From Gemmatimonadaceae bacterium (GTDB taxonomy: Bacteria; Gemmatimonadota; Gemmatimonadetes; Gemmatimonadales; Gemmatimonadaceae): a stretch of DNA of 54,788 nucleotides. The stretch spans positions 1 to 54,788 of the forward strand of contig JACCWE010000151.1 of assembly GCA_013697785.1 (NCBI GenBank). The letters are read 5' to 3'. The notes beneath the pieces are model-generated. The model saw only the letters and a list, made by a program, of their open reading frames with translations, was not told where the DNA came from and searched no databases. The number at the start of each line of letters is the position of its first letter. The first letter of the stretch is position 1. Shown here piece after piece: positions 43,111-50,945 of this stretch. The position numbers and the translations under genes were made by a program.

Positions 43111-44078
43111 TGGCAAGCACCGCGAAGAAGAAGTCGTCCGCGCGAGCGAAAGGCGCGAGCGTCGTGATCCCCGAGGACGTGCGCGATGCCGTAGTGGAAG
43201 CCGACGGCCACGCAGTTTCGCTCACCAATCTCGGGAAGCTCTTCTGGCCGAAGCTCGGCATCACGAAGGGCGATCTTCTTCGATATTACGCCGCGGTCGC
43301 GCCGGTGCTTCTTCCGCATCTGCACGATCGCGCGATGGTGATGAAGCGCTACCCAAACGGCGCCACCGGGAAGTGGTTCTTCATGAAGCGCGCGCCGTCG
43401 CCGCGCCCCGACTGGATCGAGACGTGTGCGATCGAGCACGGATCGGGGAGTATCATCGACTTCCCGATGGTGCAGGACCTCGCGTCACTGCTCTGGGTGG
43501 TCAACCTCGGCTGCATCGATCTCAATCAGTGGTACGCGCGCTGCGACGATGTGAATCGCCCGGACTATCTGCACTTCGATCTGGATCCGGTGGTGGGCGC
43601 GAGCTTCGCGCGCGTGCGCGACAGTGCGCTTCTCGTTCGGGAGGCGCTCGAGGCACTCGGCATGACCGTGTTCGCAAAGACGACGGGATCGAGCGGCATC
43701 CACCTCTACGTGCCGATCGTGCGCGGTCCGCTGCAGAAGGAGGTGTGGACTTTCGCGAAGGAGTTCGCGCGCGTGATGGAGTCGCGCGCGCCGAAGCTCG
43801 TCACGGCGGAATATCGAATCGCGCTGCGGCCGCGCGGGCGCGTGCTCGTCGACTACAACCAGAACGCGTGGGGGCGAACGCTCGCCTCGATCTACTCGCC
43901 GCGTCCAACGCCAAAGGCCGCGGTGTCGACGCCCGTGACCTGGGCTGAGATCGAGAAGGGGATCGAGATCGACGACTTCCGCATCGACAACGTCCCCGCG
44001 CGCGTGAAGAAGCTGGGCGATCTCTGGAAGCCGCTGCTCGCAACCCGCGGGCGCTTCAAGCTGGAGAGTGTGTTGTGA
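43107..44078 (+). CDS. ligD: LigD-type primase-polymerase
   Basis: A 323-residue archaeo-eukaryotic primase-type polymerase, as in the polymerase domain of LigD, that fills and edits ends in non-homologous end joining. The catalytic aspartates are 158 and 160 in YLHFDLDPV. Other family marks are LFWPKLGITKGDLLRYY, HDRAMVMKRYPNG, GSGIHLYVPI and VLVDYNQNAWGRTLASIYSPRP. Here it is a separate gene, with a Lys-rich start (STAKKKSSARAKGAS). It overlaps the unknown gene (ATGA) and the ligase (GTGA). No Ku gene is in the window. Confidence 0.92.
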   Translation: MMASTAKKKSSARAKGASVVIPEDVRDAVVEADGHAVSLTNLGKLFWPKLGITKGDLLRYYAAVAPVLLPHLHDRAMVMKRYPNGATGKWFFMKRAPSPRPDWIETCAIEHGSGSIIDFPMVQDLASLLWVVNLGCIDLNQWYARCDDVNRPDYLHFDLDPVVGASFARVRDSALLVREALEALGMTVFAKTTGSSGIHLYVPIVRGPLQKEVWTFAKEFARVMESRAPKLVTAEYRIALRPRGRVLVDYNQNAWGRTLASIYSPRPTPKAAVSTPVTWAEIEKGIEIDDFRIDNVPARVKKLGDLWKPLLATRGRFKLESVL

Positions 44079-45184
44079 CTCTTCCGATTCCGCGCAGCTA
44101 TGCGCCGATGGAGGCGCTCCAGGTTGGCGAGCTCCCACTTGGCGAGCAGTGGCAGTACGAGCCCAAGTGGGATGGCTTTCGCTGCATCGCCTTTCGCGAC
44201 GGCGACAAGGTCGACCTCATGTCGAAGTCGGGGAAGCCGCTCGGGCGCTACTTCCCCGACGTCATGGAGGCGGTGAAGGCGATCAAAGCGGATCGCTTCG
44301 TCATCGATGGCGAGATCGTCATCCCCGTCGGCAAGCTGCTGTCGTTCGATGAGCTGCTGCTGCGGATCCATCCCGCCGCGAGCCGCGTGAAGAAGTTGGC
44401 CGACGAGCATCCGGCGATGCTGATCGTGTTCGATCTGCTCGTCGACGACAAGGGCGCATCGCTCGTGAAGGAGCCGCTCGCGAGTCGGCGCGACGCGCTC
44501 GAGGAGTTTGCGGTGCGCAATCTCGCCGGGGCGGGCGCGATACGACTATCGCCGGCGACGACGGCCGAGCGTACGGTGAAGCGGTGGTACGCGTCGGTGG
44601 GCTCGGCGCTCGATGGCGTCATCGCGAAGCGGCGCGACCTACCGTATCAGAGCGGTGAGCGCACCGGCATGCAGAAGCTGAAGCAGAAGCGAACGGCGGA
44701 TTGCGTGGTCGGCGGTTTTCGCTACGCGTCGAAGGGCTCATCCATGGGATCGCTGCTGCTCGGACTCTACGACGAGGACGGTCTGTTGAATCACGTCGGA
44801 TTCTGCTCGGCGTTCTCGGTGGCGGAGCGGGCGGAGCTCACGCCGAAGCTCGAGGCGCTGAAGGGGAAGCCGGGCTTCACGGGGCAGGCACCGGGCGGGC
44901 CGAGCAGGTGGAGTACGGAGCGGACGGGCGAGTGGGAGCCGCTGAAGACCAAGCTCGTGGTGGAGGTGGAGTACGACCACTTCACGGGCGGGCGCTTCCG
45001 GCATGGCACCGGCTTCCTGAGATGGCGACCGGACAAGTCGCCGAAGCAGTGCACGATGAAGCAGGTCCAGCGCGAGGCGGCGTCGTCGCTGCTGCTGTTA
45101 GGCGCGGCCACACGCTCGGCGGGCAAAAAGAAGGAAGCGGGCGCGGCTGTGAAGAAGAAACGTGCGTCGCATAGAAAAGGATAG
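44075..45184 (+). CDS. ATP-dependent DNA ligase (LigC/LigD-type)
   Basis: A 369-residue ligase that seals nicks through an enzyme-AMP intermediate. The nucleotidyl lysine is Lys31 in QYEPKWDGFRC (KxDG). Later motifs are FVIDGEIVIP, LIVFDLL, LDGVIAKRRDLPYQSG and KLKQKRTADCVV. An OB-fold domain follows, then a Lys-rich tail (AGKKKEAGAAVKKKRASHRKG). Its GTG start overlaps the polymerase stop, giving a split version of LigD. The length suits a ligase without fused nuclease or polymerase domains. Confidence 0.93.
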   Translation: MTLPIPRSYAPMEALQVGELPLGEQWQYEPKWDGFRCIAFRDGDKVDLMSKSGKPLGRYFPDVMEAVKAIKADRFVIDGEIVIPVGKLLSFDELLLRIHPAASRVKKLADEHPAMLIVFDLLVDDKGASLVKEPLASRRDALEEFAVRNLAGAGAIRLSPATTAERTVKRWYASVGSALDGVIAKRRDLPYQSGERTGMQKLKQKRTADCVVGGFRYASKGSSMGSLLLGLYDEDGLLNHVGFCSAFSVAERAELTPKLEALKGKPGFTGQAPGGPSRWSTERTGEWEPLKTKLVVEVEYDHFTGGRFRHGTGFLRWRPDKSPKQCTMKQVQREAASSLLLLGAATRSAGKKKEAGAAVKKKRASHRKG

Positions 45185-45240
45185 CGGGCCGAACGGTATG
45201 TGTCTTGCCTCCCCCTAGAGCATCACGACCAGAGGATTCC

Positions 45241-46050
45241 ATGAAGCGTTCGTACGTATTGATTGCGCTCTGCGCCGCGGCTGTGGGATGCGCCGTGTCG
45301 ACGCAGCAGGAAGTGCAGATGGGACAGCAGTACTCGACGCAGCTCAACTCGACGCTTCCCGTCGTTACCGATCCGGCAATTCAGTCCTACATCAACCAAC
45401 TCGGTGACTCGATCGCGAAGCTCACCGGGCGCGCCGATCTGGACTGGAAGTTTTTCGTGGTGAACACGGATGTGGTGAACGCGTTCGCGCTTCCTGGCGG
45501 CTACATCTACGTCAATCGTGGCGTGATAGAGCGTGCGACGGCGATGGACGAGCTCGCGGGGGTGATGGGGCACGAGATTGGGCACGTTGTAAAGCGGCAC
45601 TCCGTGAAGCAGATGCAGACACAGCAAGGTGCGAACGTCGGCATCGCACTCACGTGCGTGCTCACGCACGTATGCGACAGCCAGGCATCGCAGGCGGCGA
45701 TTCAGGTTGGCGGCGCCGCGGTGTTCGCGAAGTTCAGCCGGCAGGACGAGAAGGAGGCAGACGAGGAGGGCTTCAAGAACGTGATCCGCGCCGGGATCAG
45801 TCCGAACGGGCTCGTCTCGTTCTTCCAGAAGCTGATGTCGCTGGAGAAGGGCGGGGGCTCGGCGGTGGACGCGTGGTTCAGCGATCATCCGCTGACCGAG
45901 GACCGCATCGCGGACATCCAGAAGCTGATCGACTCGAAGGATCCGGCGATGCTGCGAACGCTGACGCAGGACAGTCCTGCCTTCCATCAATTCAAGGATC
46001 GCGTACACGCCCTGCCCCCGGGTCCGAAACCCAAGGCAGCGACGCCGTAG
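45241..46050 (+). CDS. M48-family metalloprotease, lipoprotein
   Basis: A 269-residue exported zinc protease like BepA or YcaL, which help outer-membrane protein quality control. The lipobox puts the lipid on Cys17 (ALCAAAVGC). The zinc site is HEIGH (His111, Glu112, His115) with a third ligand near Glu172 (RQDEKEADEEGF). Residues DLDWKFFVVNTDVVNAFALPGGYIYV are typical. No membrane helices follow. It has an AGAGGA ribosome site before the ATG at 45241 and is convergent with the next gene. Confidence 0.93.
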   Translation: MKRSYVLIALCAAAVGCAVSTQQEVQMGQQYSTQLNSTLPVVTDPAIQSYINQLGDSIAKLTGRADLDWKFFVVNTDVVNAFALPGGYIYVNRGVIERATAMDELAGVMGHEIGHVVKRHSVKQMQTQQGANVGIALTCVLTHVCDSQASQAAIQVGGAAVFAKFSRQDEKEADEEGFKNVIRAGISPNGLVSFFQKLMSLEKGGGSAVDAWFSDHPLTEDRIADIQKLIDSKDPAMLRTLTQDSPAFHQFKDRVHALPPGPKPKAATP

Positions 46051-46053
46051 AGG

Positions 46054-46557
46054 CTATCGCGCGGGGATCGCTGTGTAGACCACGCGCATTGCGCAACTGT
46101 CCGACGCCGTGCGCGCGCGGTAGCGAAGGGTGAGCGCCGCAGGGTGGTTGCCCGCAAGCTCGACCGGAGAGGCGACCACCGGGACGTTCGTGAGGTCGTT
46201 CCAATTCGCGCCGCCGTCGGTGGACCACTGGACGAGCGTGCGCGCCGCGCTGTCATCGCTCGGGAGCGTCTTCGCGACGCACGGCGTGATCTCGGCGATC
46301 GTGATCGCGTGGGACAGGTCGCCTTCGGAGGAGATGCTCGCCTCCGCGTCGGCCTCCGTCCATCCATTCGTGCCCGAGGCAGCGGGGAAGCGCACGCTGG
46401 CGATCACGGGCTCGGTCGTCGCGAAGAGGCCCCAGCGAACGTGCGTGCGCACGACGGGACCTTCGGGTGCACTCGCGTTCGTCGACGCTGGTTCGGCGGT
46501 GGAGATCACTGCGAATGCGGCGATGGCCGCGACGGCGTAGGGCAGAAAGGGCGGCAT
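46054..46557 (-). CDS. Exported protein, unknown function
   Basis: A 167-residue protein with a signal peptide (YAVAAIAAFAVIS) and a beta-rich domain (LVQWSTDGGANWNDLTNVPVV; LTLRYRARTASDSCAMRVVY). A fibronectin or sialidase-like fold is possible but not assured. The ATG at 46557 is preferred over an upstream TTG. It ends 3 bp from the M48 gene. Confidence 0.6.
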   Translation of the reverse strand: MPPFLPYAVAAIAAFAVISTAEPASTNASAPEGPVVRTHVRWGLFATTEPVIASVRFPAASGTNGWTEADAEASISSEGDLSHAITIAEITPCVAKTLPSDDSAARTLVQWSTDGGANWNDLTNVPVVASPVELAGNHPAALTLRYRARTASDSCAMRVVYTAIPAR

Positions 46558-46751
46558 CTTTCGTTGCAACGTGACGAATGACTGACGATTGCTAGCCTCA
46601 AGAGACGCAGGACGTTTGAAAAGGAAACTGTCTTGCTATCGCTTGCGCACGCGCGCATTAATCGGCTGCAACAGTCGCATCTTTCTCGTGTAGCAATCGT
46701 CGATGGCTCAGTGGTTGCATTTTAGTGTTGCACCTCAAGCGGGGTCGGGAA

Positions 46752-47162
46752 ATGCGACGTAGCGGCGACGGGAATTCGCGCGGGCTCGTGATGCGAGGTG
46801 CAGTGGCGGTGGGAGCGCTGGCTCTCGTCGCCGTCTCGACGTCGTGCGCGATGATGCACGGTGCACGCGCCGGCCGGCCGGGGCTCCAAGTCGTCGTGGG
46901 CAATGACGTTCGACCGGCTCGTGATGTCGTCGTTTTTCTCGAACGGCCGAACGGCGTCCGGCTTCGTCTCGGGTCGGTTCAATCAGACTCGACTCGCACG
47001 CTGACCTATCCGTCGCACCTGGATCAAGGCGAGTATCAGCTGGTCGCGCTCGACGATGCGGGCGTCACGGTCGTCTCGCAGCGAGTGTCGCTATCGTCGA
47101 ACGAGCAGCGTGTGGTGTGGCGGCCCGGCGCCCGAAACGCGACAACCGGCATCCTCCGCTAG
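46752..47162 (+). CDS. Putative small lipoprotein
   Basis: A 136-residue protein whose signal peptide ends in a lipobox (LVAVSTSC). The mature part reads LQVVVGNDVRPARDVVVFLERPNG and ends WRPGARNATTGILR. The start may also be 46791. No family is recognised. A terminator-like hairpin follows. Confidence 0.6.
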   Translation: MRRSGDGNSRGLVMRGAVAVGALALVAVSTSCAMMHGARAGRPGLQVVVGNDVRPARDVVVFLERPNGVRLRLGSVQSDSTRTLTYPSHLDQGEYQLVALDDAGVTVVSQRVSLSSNEQRVVWRPGARNATTGILR

Positions 47163-47168
47163 TTCGAA

Positions 47169-47189
47169 AACGGCCCTTCGGGGCCTTTT
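47169..47189 (+). terminator. Terminator after the small lipoprotein gene
   Basis: A GGCCC stem, TTCG tetraloop and GGGCC are followed by TTTT. It separates the lipoprotein from the radical-SAM gene. Confidence 0.65.
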
Positions 47190-47257
47190 ATCGCCTATTG
47201 ATCTTCGGGTTTTGTTCGGGTATTCTTGGACCTCCATCCGACCAGGAGCTCACCCTG

Positions 47258-48532
47258 ATGCGCACCCCGAATCTCGAAGCGAAGCTCGAGCTCCTCATGT
47301 CCCTCGCGGGCGACGACAAGGAGGGGCTGCCCACCAGGCAGTTGCCGCCAAGGCTGCGCCATGCGAACGACGTGGGTGCGCTGAGGCCGCTGAACCTTCG
47401 CCCGGTGCGCATCGGCAGCAACGGACCGCGCACGACGCTCATGCGGATCCTGATGACGAACGCGTGCAGCTTCAATTGCCACTACTGCCCGATGCGCCGA
47501 GACCGGGACATGCCGCGCACGCTGCTCAAGCCGGCGGAGCTGGTGCGAATCTTTCTCGCGGCGGTCGAGCGCGAGTGGTGCACGGGGCTCTTTCTGACGA
47601 CGGGAATTCCCGGGCGCCCCGTAAAGGTGATGGACGATCTCATCGAGGTGCTGACGCTGCTGCGTGTGAATCATCGCTTCGCCGGATACATCCATGTGAA
47701 GATGGTACCCGGTGCGGAGGTCGCGCAGATCGAGCGGCTCACGGCGCTGGCGACGCGCGTGTCCATGAATCTCGAGGCGCCGTGCGGCGACACGCTCGTG
47801 CGGATCGCGCCGGAAAAGAATCTGGGACACGCGCTCGTGCAGCTCGATCGCGTGCGGAAGCAGGTGAACGAGCGTCGCAACGAGGAGCGCGAGGGGCGTC
47901 CGCGCGACCTGCTGCTTCCCGGCGGCACTGCCGGCATGACGATGCAGTTCGTCGTTGGCGCGACGCCGGACACCGATCGCACGATCATGAATCGCATCAC
48001 CGATCTGTACGCGGGCCGCGGTATTCATCACACGCACTTCGCGGCGTTCAGGCCGATCCGCAACACACCGCTCGAGAATGTGCGCGCGACGCCTGCGGTG
48101 CGCGAGCAGCGGCTTTATCAAACCGACTATCTGCTTCGCGACTACGGCTTTGCGCCGAACGAGGTCGTGTACGATGCCGACGGGAATCTCCCGCTGGCGA
48201 ACGACCCGAAGACGTCGTGGGCGCTCGCGCATCCGGAGCACTTTCCCATGGAGATTCGCACCGCGTCGCGCGGGCAGCTCATTCGCGTGCCGGGAATCGG
48301 CCCTGCGAGCGCCCGGCGCATCGTAACAGAGCGGATGACGACGCAGCTCCGCGGGCTCGCCGATCTACGTGCGATGGGAGTCGTCACGACGCGCGCAGCC
48401 GGTTTCCTCACCCTCGGGGGCAAGCGACTACAGAGCGTGCGCTGGTCGGAGCAGCTCGGCTTCTGGCGGCCGGAGGACGAGGCCGGCGCATACCATATTC
48501 AGTACGAGGTAAGCCCGGGCACTTTCCGGTAG
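47258..48532 (+). CDS. Radical-SAM protein with C-terminal helix-hairpin-helix
   Basis: A 424-residue protein of the putative DNA modification/repair radical-SAM group. The 4Fe-4S motif CSFNCHYC (Cys 70, 74 and 77) binds S-adenosylmethionine. A TIM-barrel core follows (FRPIRNTPLENV), and residues about 340-375 form a helix-hairpin-helix (VPGIGPASARRIVTERM) likely to bind DNA. The family is often next to a uracil-DNA-glycosylase-like or TIGR03915-type partner, which I do not see here. The ATG at 47258 has AGGAG about 9 bp upstream. Confidence 0.88.
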   Translation: MRTPNLEAKLELLMSLAGDDKEGLPTRQLPPRLRHANDVGALRPLNLRPVRIGSNGPRTTLMRILMTNACSFNCHYCPMRRDRDMPRTLLKPAELVRIFLAAVEREWCTGLFLTTGIPGRPVKVMDDLIEVLTLLRVNHRFAGYIHVKMVPGAEVAQIERLTALATRVSMNLEAPCGDTLVRIAPEKNLGHALVQLDRVRKQVNERRNEEREGRPRDLLLPGGTAGMTMQFVVGATPDTDRTIMNRITDLYAGRGIHHTHFAAFRPIRNTPLENVRATPAVREQRLYQTDYLLRDYGFAPNEVVYDADGNLPLANDPKTSWALAHPEHFPMEIRTASRGQLIRVPGIGPASARRIVTERMTTQLRGLADLRAMGVVTTRAAGFLTLGGKRLQSVRWSEQLGFWRPEDEAGAYHIQYEVSPGTFR

Positions 48533-48575
48533 CAATTCGCGCCGGCGCTCGTTGCGCGGGAGGCGTACTGGCCAT

Positions 48576-48581
48576 TAGCCT
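48576..48581 (+). promoter_or_regulatory. TAGCCT -10-like box before the DPP4-like gene
   Basis: TAGCCT lies 6 bp before the ATG at 48588, with TTGCGC 18 bp upstream as a possible -35. No Shine-Dalgarno is visible, so a leaderless transcript is possible. Confidence 0.3.
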
Positions 48582-48587
48582 CGCTGC

Positions 48588-50888
48588 ATGCCAATTCGCA
48601 CACGATTTTCTCACGGCGCGATCGTCGCGTGCCTCGCGCTCGCGCTCGCGTCACCTCACGAGTCCCGGGCGCAGGCGGACTCCGCTTCGACGCTGACACT
48701 CGACCGCATCTTCAACACCAACGAGTTTGCGGCGCACAGAACGTCGTCGCTGCGGTGGACGGCGGACGGGAAGGGCTACACGACGCTCGAGCGATCGGCG
48801 AGCGGGCGTGATACCCGGGATCTCGTGCGCTACGATGTGGCAACGGCGAAGCGCGAGGTGATCGTCGCGGGTGAGCGGCTGATCACGCCGGAAGGGGAGC
48901 CGATCGAAGTGCAGAGCTACCAGTTCTCGGCGGACGGAAAGTGGCTGCTCGTCTTCACCAACGGCCAGCGCGTGTGGCGGCAGGAGACGCGCGGCGACTT
49001 CTACGTCATCAACGTCGCGGGCGGTGCACCACGCAAGCTCGGTGGCAAATCGATCGCGCCGTCGTCGCTGATGTTCGCGAAGTTCTCGCCGGACGGCGGG
49101 CGGGTCGCGTATGTGCGCGCGAACAATCTGTACGTCGAGGAGGTGGCGAACGGCGCAATCACGCCGCTCACGTCGGACGGATCGCACACGATCATCAACG
49201 GGACGTTCGACTGGGTCTACGAGGAAGAGCTCAATCTGCGCGACGGCTTTCGCTGGAGTCCGGATGGCAAGCGCATCGCGTACTGGCAGCTCGATGATTC
49301 GGGAGTCGGCGACTTTCTCCTGATCGACGACACCGACTCGCTCTACTCGTTCACGATACCGGTGCAGTATCCGAAGGCGGGCACCACGAACTCGTCGGGG
49401 CGCGTCGGCGTCGTGAGCGCGGCAGGGGGCGCGACGCAGTGGATCGCGGTGCCGGGCGCGCCGCGCGATTTCTACATCGCGCGGCTCGACTGGGCGGCGA
49501 GCTCCGACGAGGTAGTACTGCAGCAGCTCGACCGACGCCAGCACACGCTACGGGTGATGCTCGGCGACGCGCGCACGGGTGTCGCGCGCACCGTGCTGAC
49601 GGAGCACGACAGCACGTGGGTGGATGTCGTCGACGATGTCAGATGGGTGGATGGCGGGAAGCGCTTCACGTGGGTGAGCGAGCGCGACGGATGGCGGAAG
49701 CTGTACAGTGTCTCGCGTGACGGCTCGTCGATTCGCGCGCTCACGACCGGCGCGTTCGATCTTCAGAATCCGGGCTCGGCGTTCGGCGCTCCGTTCGTCG
49801 TCGGCGTCGACAGTGCGGCTGGATGGATCTACTTCACGGCGTCGCCGGATGCGCCGACGCAGCTCTATCTCTATCGTTCGCGACTGGACGGAGCGAGCAA
49901 GGCCGAGCGAGTGACGCCGGCGGCGCAGACGGGGATGCACCAGTATCAGGTGGCGCCCGGCGGACAGTTCGCACTGCACACGTACTCGACGTTCACGACG
50001 CCGCCCGTGTACGAGATCGTGCGGCTGCCGAGCCATGCGGTGGTGCGGACGCTGGTGAACAATGCCGAGCTGCGCGCGAAGCTCGCGACGCTGGCGCGGG
50101 GGAAGGTGCAATTCGTGCGCGTCCCGACGCGCGACGGGACGCTGCTCGATGCGTGGGTGATGACGCCGCCGAACTTCGACGCGACGAAGAAGTACCCGGT
50201 GTTGTTCAACGTCTACGGCGAGCCCGCGGGGCAGACCGTGACGGACGAGTGGCCCGGCGGCGACTACCTATGGCACCTGATGCTGACGCAGCAGGGATAC
50301 GTGGTCGCGAGCATCGACAATCGCGGCACGCCGGCGCCGCGCGGGCGCGCGTGGCGGCGGAGCATCTATGGCGCGATCGGTGTGCTCTCGAGCGCGGATC
50401 AGGCGGAAGGTGTGCGCGCGCTCGCGAAGAAGCTTCCGTACATCGACTCGACGCGTGTGGGCGTGTGGGGATGGAGCGGCGGCGGATCGACGACGCTCAA
50501 TCTGATGTTCAGATCGCCCGACCTGTACAAGGTGGGAATGTCGGTGGCGCCGGTGCCGGACGAGCGGCTCTACGACACGATCTACCAGGAGCGCTACATG
50601 GGGCTGCCGCAGGAGAATGCGGACGGTTACAAGCGCGGCTCGCCGCTCACGTATGCCGCGAATCTGCGTGGCGATCTATTGGTGGTGCATGGAACGGGAG
50701 ACGACAACGTGCACTATCAGGGGACGGAGCGGCTCGTGAACGCGCTCGTCGCTGCGAACCGCCCGTTCACGATGATGGCGTACCCGAACCGCTCGCACTG
50801 CATCTGCGAAGGCGAGGGGACGAGGCTGCATCTCTATACGCTGCTGACCACGTATCTCGAGCAGCACCTGCCGGCGGGCGCGAAATAA
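48588..50888 (+). CDS. DPP4-like S9 serine peptidase
   Basis: A 766-residue exported dipeptidyl peptidase. A signal peptide (VACLALALASPHESRAQ) is followed by an eight-bladed propeller with the substrate-grasping FDWVYEEEL (double Glu) and the catalytic domain: Ser in WGWSGGGSTTLN, Asp in VHGTGDDNVHYQ and His in YPNRSHCICEGEG. It would remove dipeptides with Pro or Ala at position 2. Promoter-like boxes lie just before the start; a hairpin follows the stop. Confidence 0.93.
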   Translation: MPIRTRFSHGAIVACLALALASPHESRAQADSASTLTLDRIFNTNEFAAHRTSSLRWTADGKGYTTLERSASGRDTRDLVRYDVATAKREVIVAGERLITPEGEPIEVQSYQFSADGKWLLVFTNGQRVWRQETRGDFYVINVAGGAPRKLGGKSIAPSSLMFAKFSPDGGRVAYVRANNLYVEEVANGAITPLTSDGSHTIINGTFDWVYEEELNLRDGFRWSPDGKRIAYWQLDDSGVGDFLLIDDTDSLYSFTIPVQYPKAGTTNSSGRVGVVSAAGGATQWIAVPGAPRDFYIARLDWAASSDEVVLQQLDRRQHTLRVMLGDARTGVARTVLTEHDSTWVDVVDDVRWVDGGKRFTWVSERDGWRKLYSVSRDGSSIRALTTGAFDLQNPGSAFGAPFVVGVDSAAGWIYFTASPDAPTQLYLYRSRLDGASKAERVTPAAQTGMHQYQVAPGGQFALHTYSTFTTPPVYEIVRLPSHAVVRTLVNNAELRAKLATLARGKVQFVRVPTRDGTLLDAWVMTPPNFDATKKYPVLFNVYGEPAGQTVTDEWPGGDYLWHLMLTQQGYVVASIDNRGTPAPRGRAWRRSIYGAIGVLSSADQAEGVRALAKKLPYIDSTRVGVWGWSGGGSTTLNLMFRSPDLYKVGMSVAPVPDERLYDTIYQERYMGLPQENADGYKRGSPLTYAANLRGDLLVVHGTGDDNVHYQGTERLVNALVAANRPFTMMAYPNRSHCICEGEGTRLHLYTLLTTYLEQHLPAGAK

Positions 50889-50925
50889 AAAACGGGGACC
50901 GGGCATCGAAACGCCCGGTCCCCGA
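50889..50925 (-). terminator. Terminator for the sugar dehydrogenase gene
   Basis: A perfect 12-bp stem (50893-50904 with 50913-50924) and an 8-nt loop are followed, on the complementary strand, by TTTTTT. It ends leftward transcription and may also slow the opposite gene. Confidence 0.75.
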
Positions 50926-50945
50926 ATTCTCTTGAATTCAAGATA

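Noticed and set aside
50931-50942. Perfect palindrome CTTGAATTCAAG as an operator
   Set aside because: It lies between convergent gene ends, where a regulator site would have no promoter to act on; chance is likely.
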